Part shown: positions 54,311 through 62,974 of the stretch, one piece after another
Layout: every line of letters begins with the position of its first letter
Position numbering within the stretch: the first letter of the stretch is position 1
Assembly: GCA_003167555.1 (NCBI GenBank)
Contig: PMSN01000022.1
Span: forward strand, 1 to 64,000
Origin: Spartobacteria bacterium
Lineage (GTDB): Bacteria; Verrucomicrobiota; Verrucomicrobiia; Chthoniobacterales; UBA10450
Length of the DNA stretch: 64,000 nt
Direction of reading: 5' to 3'
Notes under the pieces: model-generated
The model's database searches: none
Told to the model about the DNA's origin: nothing
The model's input: the letters and a program-made list of their open reading frames with translations, nothing else
Position numbers and translations under genes: made by a program

Positions 54311-54544
54311 ATGAGTTTTCAAACGCGTCGCAAAAGCGTTCGTCGCAAACTGCGTTCTGCCGCTGCTTCGATGAAGAGCTTGAGTGAACGACTTTGCGAT
54401 TGGCGCGAGAGAAATGATCTTTCGCAAAGCGAAGCCGCGCTAAAGTTGCGAGTTTCCAAGCGCACTCTGCAAGAATGGGAACACGGTCGCGCTGAGCCCC
54501 GCCATTTGGCGAGGGACGCGATCACGGCGGTTATCGGTCGGTAG
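54311..54544 (+). CDS. Small XRE-family HTH regulator
   Basis: A 77-residue DNA-binding protein. A basic N-terminus (MSFQTRRKSVRRKLRSAAAS) precedes an XRE helix-turn-helix: LSERLCDWRERNDLSQSEAA, LKLRVSKRTLQEWEHGRAEP. It has no partner domain. The operator just upstream suggests autorepression. Two vestigial copies of its operator and first codons lie 9.3-9.5 kb upstream, so the gene seems to spread or be duplicated with its control region. It may be the antitoxin half of a HigBA-like pair, but no toxin gene is next to it. Confidence 0.85.
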   Translation: MSFQTRRKSVRRKLRSAAASMKSLSERLCDWRERNDLSQSEAALKLRVSKRTLQEWEHGRAEPRHLARDAITAVIGR

Positions 54545-54845
54545 CGTCCTCACGGTTGTTCGAGCGGATCCATTCTTTGAGCAAGCGCCGTCATTGGTTT
54601 GGAAACGGAAGTGCGATATCTCTGAGCAAGATTCTTCAGGTGAGATTGACTCGCATCTCCAGATCACTCGGTCGCATCACCATGCGACCAGTGCAGTCTA
54701 CCCGCCGGCGTCCCCGCATGGCGTGTTCGTCTGGATAAGTCGCGGACTGGCGTGGATGCCAAACAAAGTAGGAAGTAAAAAAGCTAAAGTGGAAAGTGGA
54801 GATGGCGCGACGCGGGAGTGATCGACAGCTCTGCGCCGAGCTGTT
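54545..54845. other. Intergenic space, nothing recognised
   Basis: About 300 bp between the XRE gene and an exported-protein gene. I see no credible gene, repeat family member or terminator. A purine-rich stretch (aagtaggaagtaaaaaagct) occurs near 54767. Confidence 0.5.
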
Positions 54846-55526
54846 ATGGGCTGTCGCATGCGAGGATTTTATTTGCTCGTTCTGGTCTGCCTGTCGCCAT
54901 GCGTTCTTCGCGCTCAGGATTCAGAAGCGCAGCCCAAACCAATTCTCTCCCCGGACAAGAATTGGGAATACCGCGTCGTCGATGCTGACACGGCGGTGCT
55001 CGTGAGAGCTGGCGACGATAAGCCCGCAGTTACACTTAGCGGCCCTGATGATGACGGTACTCCACTAAAAACGAAAACTGGTACGCTGGTGTGGGCGCGG
55101 GATTCAAGACGGTTCGCGTTCAACTACAGATCGGGCGGGAAATACTACACTTTTGATTTGTACGAGCTTGCAGGCACGACCTGGAAGAAGCTGCCGGACG
55201 TCTCAGACAACGATGCGCCTGTCGAGAAGCTGATCGATCGGTCGAAACGACAACAGCTCAAGCGTCTGGGGGCGAAAAAGGATGCCAATCCGAATTCGGT
55301 GATGGAGACGTGGCGAGTGCGCCGCTGGCTGAATAACGATACCTTCCAGGCCTACGCAGGTTCCGCAGCACGCGTCGTGATTAATGAGAGTTCCGACGAC
55401 GCCGAGTATTTCGGAGCTGCCGTCCTGTTCACCGGAAAATGCGATAACCGCGGAGGCTGGAAAATCGTTGATAGCCGATTGCTCTCGGACGCCGAGGACG
55501 AGAAGATTAGCAAAGAAGATGAGTGA
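54846..55526 (+). CDS. Exported protein of unknown function
   Basis: A 226-residue protein with a signal peptide (MRGFYLLVLVCLSPCVLRAQ). Mature segments ILSPDKNWEYRVVDADTAVL, GTLVWARDSRRFAFNYRSGG and KYYTFDLYELAGTTWKKLPD resemble the blades of a WD40/TolB-like propeller, two or three at most. The C-terminal part (AVLFTGKCDNRGGWKIVDSR) fits a final strand. I recognise no named family. ATGs at 54846 and 54858 are both possible. Its end overlaps the open frame of the next gene by a few bases. Confidence 0.75.
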   Translation: MGCRMRGFYLLVLVCLSPCVLRAQDSEAQPKPILSPDKNWEYRVVDADTAVLVRAGDDKPAVTLSGPDDDGTPLKTKTGTLVWARDSRRFAFNYRSGGKYYTFDLYELAGTTWKKLPDVSDNDAPVEKLIDRSKRQQLKRLGAKKDANPNSVMETWRVRRWLNNDTFQAYAGSAARVVINESSDDAEYFGAAVLFTGKCDNRGGWKIVDSRLLSDAEDEKISKEDE

Positions 55527-55594
55527 CGCCAACTGGTGACCTTGGAGCGCGCGCTACTCTTGGTAACCGGTCTCTTTGTTTGTGCGTCTGTGAT

Positions 55595-56599
55595 ATGATG
55601 AAGCAGCGATTCTACATTTCGGTGGAGCTTTTCCTTTTTGTTCTTCTGGTCTTCTCCGGCGCGCGCGCCGCGCTGGCGAAAGGATATGATCCGCTGGTTG
55701 TCGATCCAAACTTTCAGGCGCAGGTGCGCGACTTGACGGTGCATGATGCTTCGCGCAACCGGGATATTCCGGTCCGCCTTTATCTGCCGGCTAACGAACA
55801 GCCCGCGCCGATCGTTTTGTTCAGTCACGGACTGGGCGGCTCGCGCGCGGGGAGTGAATTTCTGGGCGAACACTGGGCAGCGCGTGGCTACATCGCGGTG
55901 TTTGTGCAGCATCCCGGAAGCGATGAAGCGGTCTGGAAGGACGCAGCGCCGGAGGAACGCATGGCAGCGCTGCGGACGGCGGCGTCACTGGAGAATTTTC
56001 TTTTGCGCGTGCGAGATGTCCTCGCGGTGCTCGATCAACTCGACATTTGGAACAAGAGCGGACCGCTGGCCGGCCGCATGGATTTAACAAAGATCGGGAT
56101 GTCTGGTCATTCCTTCGGCGCGGTGACGACCGAGGCAGTGAGCGGCGAGACGTTCGCGATGAGCGGCACGAGATTAGCGGACCCAAGAATTCGGGCCGCG
56201 GTCATCTTCAGTCCGAGCACTCCGGTATCGACTACCGCGGAACGAGCGTTCGGCGCGGTGAAGATCCCATGGCTGTTAATGACAGGAACAAAGGATAGCG
56301 CTCCGATTGGACCGGCTGATATGAAATCGCGGCTGGCGGTTTACGCCGCGCTGCACGGCGCGCCGAAGTATCAGGTGGTGCTGAATAACGCCGAGCACTC
56401 GGCATTTACCGATCGCGCGTTGCCCGGCGACCACGAACCGCGTAATCCGAATCATCATCGCGTGATCCTCGCGCTCTCGACTGCATTTTGGGACGCGTAT
56501 TTGCAAGGTAACAAGGATGCGCTCACGTGGTTGAACGGCGCCGGTCCACGGTCGGTCATGGAACCAGCAGACGATTGGAAAGCTTCACCGGAAAAGTGA
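55595..56599 (+). CDS. Exported alpha/beta hydrolase (dienelactone/chlorophyllase-like)
   Basis: A 334-residue hydrolase with an N-terminal signal peptide (ISVELFLFVLLVFSGARAAL). PIVLFSHGLGGSRAGSEFLG gives the oxyanion region, IGMSGHSFGAVTTEAVSGE the nucleophile elbow (GHSFG), and VVLNNAEHSAFTDR the catalytic His; the Asp is likely in LMTGTKDSAPIG. Related proteins include PAF-acetylhydrolase-like and dienelactone-hydrolase-like enzymes. The substrate is unknown. ATGATG at 55595 gives two adjacent starts. Confidence 0.88.
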   Translation: MMKQRFYISVELFLFVLLVFSGARAALAKGYDPLVVDPNFQAQVRDLTVHDASRNRDIPVRLYLPANEQPAPIVLFSHGLGGSRAGSEFLGEHWAARGYIAVFVQHPGSDEAVWKDAAPEERMAALRTAASLENFLLRVRDVLAVLDQLDIWNKSGPLAGRMDLTKIGMSGHSFGAVTTEAVSGETFAMSGTRLADPRIRAAVIFSPSTPVSTTAERAFGAVKIPWLLMTGTKDSAPIGPADMKSRLAVYAALHGAPKYQVVLNNAEHSAFTDRALPGDHEPRNPNHHRVILALSTAFWDAYLQGNKDALTWLNGAGPRSVMEPADDWKASPEK

Positions 56600-56643
56600 C
56601 GGTCCGAGCTCGCCGTGCGACGCGGCGTGAGCGCTCGACTGAT

Positions 56644-57153
56644 TTAGATCCGGCGTTGTGCGCGCGATTCGCGGATGAGGCGCTCGATACGTTTGCGGCG
56701 CGTTTCCGGCCGCTTTGCGCTGATAACCCGCCATGCCGCCACGTGGCGATAACCGGGAGGTTGTGCTTGAAAGAAATCCCACGCGGCGCGTTCGCGGCGA
56801 AATTCGCGCTCGTCGGCGTCGCTTAGTTTCGCGGACTCGCGGTTCTCGAAGGAATACTTGCGGGAGTTGCTCTCCTGGCGTCGCGCGAAGGCTGCGATTC
56901 CGGCGGACTGCATTCGACCTTCGCCGGTCAGGACGGCGACACGGGCAATGTTGACCGCGCTCCATATGCTCTTCGCACGCCGTGGCGTGAAGCGAATCTC
57001 ATAGCTTTCGTCATCGACCTTCTTGCGAATGCCGTCGATCCAGCCGAAGCAGAGCGCTTCATCCACCGATTCGGGCCAGATGATGCTTGGCCGGCCGGAA
57101 TCTTTGCGATAGTAGCCGACCCACAATTCCGTAGTGCGGGCGTGATTCTTCAC
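56644..57153 (-). CDS. YdeI/OmpD-associated family protein, start uncertain
   Basis: 169 residues from the GTG at 57153: HARTTELWVGYYRKDSGRPS, WPESVDEALCFGWIDGIRKK, IRFTPRRAKSIWSAVNIARV. This is the YdeI (bacteriocin-protection) family pattern. Conserved N-terminal sequence continues upstream in frame (LKESDKPVFFSTAVGFRQWL), but no ATG, GTG or TTG precedes it before the in-frame stop of the S9 peptidase gene at 57217. A CTG at 57213 would restore the family's normal N-terminus. Either a CTG start or coupling by stop-codon readthrough is possible. Confidence 0.82.
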   Translation of the reverse strand: MKNHARTTELWVGYYRKDSGRPSIIWPESVDEALCFGWIDGIRKKVDDESYEIRFTPRRAKSIWSAVNIARVAVLTGEGRMQSAGIAAFARRQESNSRKYSFENRESAKLSDADEREFRRERAAWDFFQAQPPGYRHVAAWRVISAKRPETRRKRIERLIRESRAQRRI

Positions 57154-57216
57154 GAGCCATTGGCGGAAACCGACGGCAGTCGAAAAGAAAACGGGCTTGT
57201 CGGATTCCTTCAGTAG

Positions 57217-59169
57217 CTACTGCAAATATTTGTCGAACCAGGCGACTGTTTGGTCGAGCCGACCGGCCTGGTTCTCGGGCTTGACGAACATGTGGCCCTC
57301 GCCGGGGTAGACGATGAGCTGGGTCGGGACACCCAGGGTCCGTAACGCGTGCCAAAATTCGTAGGACTGCGGGGCGGGACATTCGGCGTCGTGCTCGCCG
57401 ACGATAATAAGTGTCGGGGTCTTCACTTTCTTGATGAAGTGAATGGGTGAGCTTTTTTCGTAAACGCCCGGGTCATCGTAAACCGATGCGCCGAAAAACG
57501 GGATCATCCACTGATCGATCAGGTTCTGGCCATAATAGCTTTGCCAATTGGCAATGCCGGCTCCCGCGACGGCGCCACGGAAACGGTTGGTTTGCGTGAC
57601 GGTCCACATGGTCATGAACCCGCCATAACTCCAGCCGGTCACACCGAGGCGCGCAGGGTCGATCGGATATTTGGCGATGGCGGCGTCGACTCCGGCGAGA
57701 GTGTCTCGAAGATCGCCGCCGCCGAAATCTTTCACATTCGCGCGGGTAAAATCTTCTCCCTGGCCATAGCTACCGCGCGGGTTTGGCAGAAGGACATAGT
57801 AACCGCGTGAGGAGAGGGCCGCGATGATCGCGCGCGACATTCCGAAACCAGCCGGCCATTCCGGCGTCGTTATGCTGGAAGGTCCGCCATGGATCAATAC
57901 GACCATCGGATATTTTTTGCCGGACTCCACTTTCGCGGGCGGGAGAAGCCATCCCTGAATGTTGAACCCGTCGTTTGTCCACTCGAGGTTCTCGGCCTTA
58001 CCCCAGGCCGGCGATTGACTCACATTGTTATTCGTGAGCTTTTGCCATTCACCTATCTTGCCAAACCAAATCTCGGGCGGCGTTTCGAAATTGCTCCGGA
58101 CGACGGCCGCGTATGGTCCGTCTTTCCAGACCGCAAGATTGGGAAAGTTTCCAAAGGCGTGGATGCCTTCCGCGCCTTTCCAGATTGTTCGCGTGGAGTT
58201 ATCAGCGAGCGTCAATTCGGAGATGGCGCTTCCGCCGCCGACATATTCCGTGAAGAGAATGCTGTCCTGGACGTGCCAGAAAAGCGAACTGACCGAGCTC
58301 TTGCGACCTTTCGTGCGATTCACGAGATCGTGGCCATTAGCGGAGACAGTAAAGAGGTCGCCGCCATGAGCGCCTTCGTCGCTCATCAAGCCTTCGATGA
58401 AGGCGATGGTCTTGCCATCCGGCGACCATCGTGGCACCGCGAGTTGCAGAGAAGGCTTGTAGATGGAGGTGGCGTTACCTTTCGCAATGTCGATCGTATG
58501 AATCTGTGCGATCCACCAATTGTTATCGCCCGGTCCTGGAGCCGCCGTGGCGACAAACATCTGGTCGTCCGGAGACCAATCGAAATCGTAGATGTGAAGA
58601 TCCGGTGGTGAAACCTGACGGAGCGCGTGGGTGGCAACGTCGAGAATAGCGATCCGTTGGTTATGAATGGCGGTGTCGACGACGCCCGTGGTGGTGGGCG
58701 CGGCCACGAGAGGGCCGCCACCCCCCGCGCCCTCGATATAAAGGAAGGCGATCTGCTTGCCATCATGCGACCAACGCGGGCGGGCCGCGTATCCTTTTAG
58801 ATCAGTGAGTTTTTGATCGTGAAAGCCTGCGGCAGTTACCGTCCAGAGTTGCTTTTGCTCCTTCTCGCCGGGCGTCGAAAAGAGAGCGAGCGTTTTGGAA
58901 TCCGGTGACCAGGCTGGATCCGAGTCGGTCCATTCCTGACCTTTCCCGAGCTTAACCGTGACCGCGGCGACCGCGTCTCCATATGTTTCGCGGATGGTGA
59001 TTTGCTTTGTTTTAAAGGCCGCGAAGGACTGGACCCAGGCGACACTGGCGCCATCGGGCGACAGCGCAATATCGCCGCACAGAACGGTATTACCCAGATC
59101 CCGAGTCAGCTCCATGGTCTGAGCTGTTAAAAGGGCCGGAAAGAGAAAGGCCAGAAAAAAATGCTTCAT
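57217..59169 (-). CDS. S9-family prolyl oligopeptidase, exported
   Basis: A 650-residue exported serine peptidase. A signal peptide (MKHFFLAFLFPALLTAQ) is followed by a beta-propeller (LSPDGASVAWVQSFAAFKTK, DSDPAWSPDSKTLALFSTPG, and others). The C-terminal catalytic domain has GVTGWSYGGFMTMWTV (Ser), LIIVGEHDAECPAPQSYEFW (Asp) and VYPGEGHMFVKPENQ (His). It resembles acylaminoacyl-/dipeptidyl-peptidase IV-like S9C enzymes that clear peptides in the periplasm. Its stop is directly followed, in frame, by the YdeI-like reading frame. Confidence 0.95.
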   Translation of the reverse strand: MKHFFLAFLFPALLTAQTMELTRDLGNTVLCGDIALSPDGASVAWVQSFAAFKTKQITIRETYGDAVAAVTVKLGKGQEWTDSDPAWSPDSKTLALFSTPGEKEQKQLWTVTAAGFHDQKLTDLKGYAARPRWSHDGKQIAFLYIEGAGGGGPLVAAPTTTGVVDTAIHNQRIAILDVATHALRQVSPPDLHIYDFDWSPDDQMFVATAAPGPGDNNWWIAQIHTIDIAKGNATSIYKPSLQLAVPRWSPDGKTIAFIEGLMSDEGAHGGDLFTVSANGHDLVNRTKGRKSSVSSLFWHVQDSILFTEYVGGGSAISELTLADNSTRTIWKGAEGIHAFGNFPNLAVWKDGPYAAVVRSNFETPPEIWFGKIGEWQKLTNNNVSQSPAWGKAENLEWTNDGFNIQGWLLPPAKVESGKKYPMVVLIHGGPSSITTPEWPAGFGMSRAIIAALSSRGYYVLLPNPRGSYGQGEDFTRANVKDFGGGDLRDTLAGVDAAIAKYPIDPARLGVTGWSYGGFMTMWTVTQTNRFRGAVAGAGIANWQSYYGQNLIDQWMIPFFGASVYDDPGVYEKSSPIHFIKKVKTPTLIIVGEHDAECPAPQSYEFWHALRTLGVPTQLIVYPGEGHMFVKPENQAGRLDQTVAWFDKYLQ

Positions 59170-59278
59170 CGGGCAATCCTGACAAAGACCCGACAGGGCA
59201 GCAAGGCCGGGACGAACGTAGGAAGGAGAGAAGGAAGCGGGAAGATTGAGGATAGAGAATGGTGGAAGCAGACGATGA

Positions 59279-59752
59279 TCAGCGCGTGACGAAGAACCAG
59301 GCCAGACCGATGGCGATCAAGTCTTCGGGTAGGGCGATGAAGATGTCTTTGACGTTCAAGCCGGCGACCAGGCGTTTCCGAATTTCATAACCGGCGAAGG
59401 CCCCGATCACTGCGCCGATCGCGCCAAGCGCCGCGCCGATGGGCAACGATTGATTCGCGGATGCGCACAGGCAGGCGCCACACAAGCTTCCCGTGATGAT
59501 GCGCGCGGCCAAGGGCGCGGGCGCGGTGCGCTTCGGTGTTTTGGGTAAGAGGTCTGCGACCAGCTCGAAGATCGCCAGGGCTAGAAACAGGATGACTGCC
59601 CACGTAGAGGCCATGAACGCAAGGGGCGAATCTTGCAATGTCAGCCAACCTGAGTGCGCCGCCCAGGCCACAGCCGCGGGCGCGGTGAGCGAACGCAAGC
59701 CAGCGACGACTCCGATTCCAAACGCCAAGGCCAGGATGTAATTCATGTTCAA
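59279..59752 (-). CDS. DUF4126 family membrane protein
   Basis: A 157-residue inner-membrane protein with about four spans: ILALAFGIGVVAGLRSLTAP, FMASTWAVILFLALAIFELV, AARIITGSLCGACLCASANQ, IGAALGAIGAVIGAFAGYEI. GVVAGLRSLTAPA is the DUF4126 start and DLLPKTPKRTAP the loop. The function of the family is unknown. ATG at 59752 or 59746. Upstream to 59170 lies repeat-like sequence with a GAGGAT unit. Confidence 0.85.
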   Translation of the reverse strand: MNMNYILALAFGIGVVAGLRSLTAPAAVAWAAHSGWLTLQDSPLAFMASTWAVILFLALAIFELVADLLPKTPKRTAPAPLAARIITGSLCGACLCASANQSLPIGAALGAIGAVIGAFAGYEIRKRLVAGLNVKDIFIALPEDLIAIGLAWFFVTR

Positions 59753-59784
59753 GAAATGGAGCAGTCAGGTTGTGACAAACGCGA

Positions 59785-60279
59785 CTAGGTTGACTGAATC
59801 TCTTCGAACTCGCCGCGCTCGCGGTTTTTGCGGACCCGGTCCCACGGAAAACATTTACCGTTCATGGCGAGGTAAACACCTGGGGGCAGCACCTGCACGA
59901 ATGATAACGCGCTGCCGAGATTGAAGAGACCGTCGGAGCTGCCAAAGGCGTAAGGAATCATCGCGCCGGTGAGCACCACGGTTTTCCCGGAGACAGCGCG
60001 CGCCACCGCGGCGGCGGTTTCCGTCATCGTGTCGGTGCCGTGGGTGATGACGATGCGGTCCTCCTCCGACTGAAGGCAGTTCTGCACGATGAGAGCGCGA
60101 TCGGCGTCGGTCATATCGAGGCTGTCGATCATCATCACGGTGCGGATGGTGACCTCGACCCGCGAACGTCCCAGCCGGAGCATCTCGACGATGTGGGTGT
60201 CCTTAAAAAAGAGCTGCCCGGTGCGTTCGTTGTATTCCTTATCGAAGGTGCCGCCGGTGACGAGGATTCGGATGGCCAT
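59785..60279 (-). CDS. Single-domain asparaginase-like protein
   Basis: A 164-residue protein matching only the N-terminal domain of L-asparaginase: IRILVTGGTFDKEYNERTGQ (the TGGTxD site with the first catalytic Thr), IVITHGTDTMTETAAAVARA (the second Thr-Asp site), KTVVLTGAMIPYAFGSSDGL. The C-terminal domain of normal ~330-residue enzymes is missing. Such short versions are a recognised subfamily; activity is uncertain, though both Thr sites are kept. The tail (KCFPWDRVRKNRERGEFEEI) is typical of the subfamily. No frameshift is evident. Confidence 0.9.
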   Translation of the reverse strand: MAIRILVTGGTFDKEYNERTGQLFFKDTHIVEMLRLGRSRVEVTIRTVMMIDSLDMTDADRALIVQNCLQSEEDRIVITHGTDTMTETAAAVARAVSGKTVVLTGAMIPYAFGSSDGLFNLGSALSFVQVLPPGVYLAMNGKCFPWDRVRKNRERGEFEEIQST

Positions 60280-60345
60280 GGGATTGGGTGGTGCGAGCGA
60301 AGGTAGCGTTCGGGAGCCGTTGCCGCAATCCTAGCGGAGAGACAT

Positions 60346-60384
60346 GAGGATGGAGGATGGAGAATGGAGGATCGAGGATAGAGA
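60346..60384. repeat. GAGGATN microsatellite
   Basis: Tandem 7-base units gaggatggaggatggagaat and then ggaggatcgaggatagaga, before the sigma-factor gene. The same unit occurs at 20690, around 59243 and around 61617, always between genes. Confidence 0.75.
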
Positions 60385-60425
60385 TTTGTAAGAAATGCGT
60401 GCGCTTCGGACACTAATGGGGGCAA

Positions 60426-60938
60426 ATGGAAGCCGGCCTCATGGAAGTAAGCGAACAGAGTCGGATTTTCGACGACTGGGTGAGCCAGCACAAGGGTCTG
60501 CTCTTTAAAGTCGTTCATGCTTACGGGTTCACGTCGCACGATCGCGAGGATTTGTTTCAGGAGATCGCGACGCAGGTGTGGAATTCTATCCCGCGTTTCC
60601 GCGGTGAGTCGGCGGTCACTACCTGGCTTTATCGCGTCGCGCTCAACTCAGCATTGGCGTGGTCGCGCAAGGAGCGACGGCATCGGGACAAGATGCAAGC
60701 GCTGGAGAGCGATGAGCCCGCGCTGAGGGAGACTCCGCAGGTCAAGGACCGCCGGCTCGGATGGCTTTACGAGCAGATCGCGCAACTAGACCACGTCGAC
60801 CGTTCGCTGACGCTGCTCTTCCTCGATGGATTCAGCTATCGCGAAATGGCGGAGACGCTCGGCATTTCCGAGAGCTATGTGGGAGTAAAAATCAATCGCA
60901 TTAAGACCTATCTAAAAAACCTAACGAAAGAGGAATAA
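60426..60938 (+). CDS. ECF-type RNA polymerase sigma factor
   Basis: A 170-residue sigma factor. Region 2 has FKVVHAYGFTSHDREDLFQE and VWNSIPRFRGESAVTTWLYR, region 4 has LLFLDGFSYREMAETLGISE and SYVGVKINRIKTYLKNLTKE. It directs RNA polymerase to a stress- or envelope-related regulon. ATG at 60426, or the ATG at 60441. It is followed 4 bp later by a membrane protein that is probably its regulator. Confidence 0.93.
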   Translation: MEAGLMEVSEQSRIFDDWVSQHKGLLFKVVHAYGFTSHDREDLFQEIATQVWNSIPRFRGESAVTTWLYRVALNSALAWSRKERRHRDKMQALESDEPALRETPQVKDRRLGWLYEQIAQLDHVDRSLTLLFLDGFSYREMAETLGISESYVGVKINRIKTYLKNLTKEE

Positions 60939-60942
60939 ACGT

Positions 60943-61605
60943 ATGGAATTGGATGAACTAAAAATGATCTGGGATTCGCAGAATGAAGAGCCGCTTTACG
61001 TAATGAACGAAGCGGCGTTACACAGGGTCATCCAGCGCAGAAATGCGGAATGGAGTCGCAGTCTCTCCTGCTGCTTTGCGAATGAAATCTGGATCGGTCT
61101 GGTGTGCGCTGGGTTGATGTTTGTTTGCGCAGGAGTGCTCGGCTTCGGCGACCCCGCCTGGCTCGCCACCCACCCCTGGATGAAAGTCGCCGCGTCGCGC
61201 TGGGATATCGTGGCTCTCGTCGCGGCGGGGGGAGTCTGGCTTTACTACACGGCTTATATGTTTACCGCGCGAAAGCGGCAGCAGCAGCGCGTGGAGCTAT
61301 TCGATTCCTCGCTCCGCGGCGACGTCGATCGCGCGCTCTACCAAACCGATTTCCAGATTACGCTGGCCAAAGACATTGTCTCGTGGGGATTGGTCCCGGT
61401 GTGGATCGCGAGCACGCTCTGGGTCGGGACGCTGTTTCACTTGGAGGCAGCGCCTGCGTGGGCCTATGTATTCATGGGAGCGATCGTGATCGGTTTACTC
61501 GTGATCGTGGTGTCAGGCAAACGAGAGTCGATCACAAACCGCTTTCAACCGCGCCGGCGCGAACTGGAATCGCTCCGTGCCAAGCTCGGCGATCCGCAAC
61601 GCTAG
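60943..61605 (+). CDS. Membrane protein, candidate anti-sigma partner
   Basis: A 220-residue protein starting MELDELKMIWDSQNEEPLYV, a short cytosolic helix, then about four membrane spans (IWIGLVCAGLMFVCAGVLGF, WDIVALVAAGGVWLYYTAYM, DIVSWGLVPVWIASTLWVGT, YVFMGAIVIGLLVIVVSGKR). The spacing to the sigma gene (4 bp) and the N-terminal cytosolic helix argue for an anti-sigma-like role. It has no zinc-binding HxxxCxxC motif, so this is inference. Confidence 0.75.
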   Translation: MELDELKMIWDSQNEEPLYVMNEAALHRVIQRRNAEWSRSLSCCFANEIWIGLVCAGLMFVCAGVLGFGDPAWLATHPWMKVAASRWDIVALVAAGGVWLYYTAYMFTARKRQQQRVELFDSSLRGDVDRALYQTDFQITLAKDIVSWGLVPVWIASTLWVGTLFHLEAAPAWAYVFMGAIVIGLLVIVVSGKRESITNRFQPRRRELESLRAKLGDPQR

Positions 61606-61716
61606 AAGTACTCAGCGAGAGTGGAGGATCGAGGATGGCGAATGGCGGCGTCAGGCGTGGCGACATTTGAGAGAAAGACAAATTGCGCGACCGCGCTATA
61701 ATGCCAATTCGCCATC

Positions 61717-62904
61717 ATGAATAAGGCTCTCCAACTCCGCCTCGCTAAACGCATGGCGCGTCTCGGCACCGAGACCGCGTTCGAAGTCCTCGTGAAAGCG
61801 CGAGCATTGGAGGCAAAGGGCCGCGACATCGTCCATCTCGAGATCGGCGAGCCGGATTTCGACACGCCGGGCAACATCATCGGGGCGGCGACCGATGCCT
61901 TGCACAAGGGCTTTACCCACTACGGACCTTCGGCCGGCTTGCCGCAGTTGCGCGAGACCATCGCGCAGTACGTGAGTGAGACGCGCCGGGTAAACGCGAC
62001 CCCCGAAGAAGTGGTCGTTGTCCCCGGCGGTAAGCCGATCATCTTTTTCACGATCCTTGCGCTGGTTGAAGAAGGGGATGAGGTCATCTACCCCAATCCC
62101 GGATTCCCGATCTACGAATCAATGATCAACTACATCGGCGCGAAAGCGGTGCCGATCCAATTGCGCGAGGAGATGGATTTCCGGCTCGACGTCGACGAAC
62201 TCGCCGCGCTGATCAACGGCCGCACGAAGCTCATCATCCTGAATTCACCGCAGAATCCGACCGGCGGAATGCTGACGAAGGAGGACATCGACGGCATCGC
62301 TCGTGCGATCGGCGACCGCAACATCATGGTGCTGACGGACGAGATCTACAGCCGCCTCATTTTCGAGGGCGAGCATCATTCCATCATGTCGGTGGCCGGC
62401 ATGAAGGAGCGCTGCATTTTGCTCGACGGTTTCTCCAAGACTTACGCCATGACCGGCTGGCGGATGGGCTACGGCGTGATGCGCGCCGATTTGGCGACGC
62501 ACGTCGCCCGGTTGATGACCAACTCCAATTCGTGCACGGCCAGCTTCACGCAAGTCGCCGGCATCGAGGCGATCCGCGGGCCGCAGGCGTCGGTCGATGC
62601 GATGTGCGCCGAGTTCAAGAAACGGCGCGACGTTATGGTCGCCGGCCTCAACAAGATCAAAGGTTTTTCCTGCCGCTTGCCGAAGGGCGCGTTCTACGTT
62701 TTCCCCAACATCAAGCAAACCGGATGGCCATCGAAGAAACTCGCCGACGCGCTGCTCGACGATGCCGGCGTCGCCGCGCTGTCCGGGACCGCTTTCGGTG
62801 ACTTCGGCGAGGGTTATTTGCGCTTCAGCGTCGCCAACTCGATCGAGAACATCGAGAAGGCACTCGATCGCGTCGGTACCTGGGTGGACAAGCATCTTCA
62901 ATAG
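61717..62904 (+). CDS. Class I PLP-dependent aminotransferase
   Basis: A 395-residue aminotransferase of the aspartate-aminotransferase superfamily: DIVHLEIGEPDFDTPGNIIG, VVPGGKPIIFFTILALVEEG, LILNSPQNPTGGMLTKEDID, VLTDEIYSRLIFEGEHHS, LLDGFSKTYAMTGWRMGYGV (PLP-Lys), and DFGEGYLRFSVANSIENIEK (carboxylate-binding Arg). It transfers the amino group between an amino acid and a keto acid; substrate not fixed. The next gene, a 2-hydroxyacid dehydrogenase, follows 70 bp later. Confidence 0.95.
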   Translation: MNKALQLRLAKRMARLGTETAFEVLVKARALEAKGRDIVHLEIGEPDFDTPGNIIGAATDALHKGFTHYGPSAGLPQLRETIAQYVSETRRVNATPEEVVVVPGGKPIIFFTILALVEEGDEVIYPNPGFPIYESMINYIGAKAVPIQLREEMDFRLDVDELAALINGRTKLIILNSPQNPTGGMLTKEDIDGIARAIGDRNIMVLTDEIYSRLIFEGEHHSIMSVAGMKERCILLDGFSKTYAMTGWRMGYGVMRADLATHVARLMTNSNSCTASFTQVAGIEAIRGPQASVDAMCAEFKKRRDVMVAGLNKIKGFSCRLPKGAFYVFPNIKQTGWPSKKLADALLDDAGVAALSGTAFGDFGEGYLRFSVANSIENIEKALDRVGTWVDKHLQ

Positions 62905-62974
62905 ACAGGATTCACAGGATTTTGTGGATTGTTCATAACGGGTCTCGTAAGAATCGGGCAAATCCTGTCTGGGA

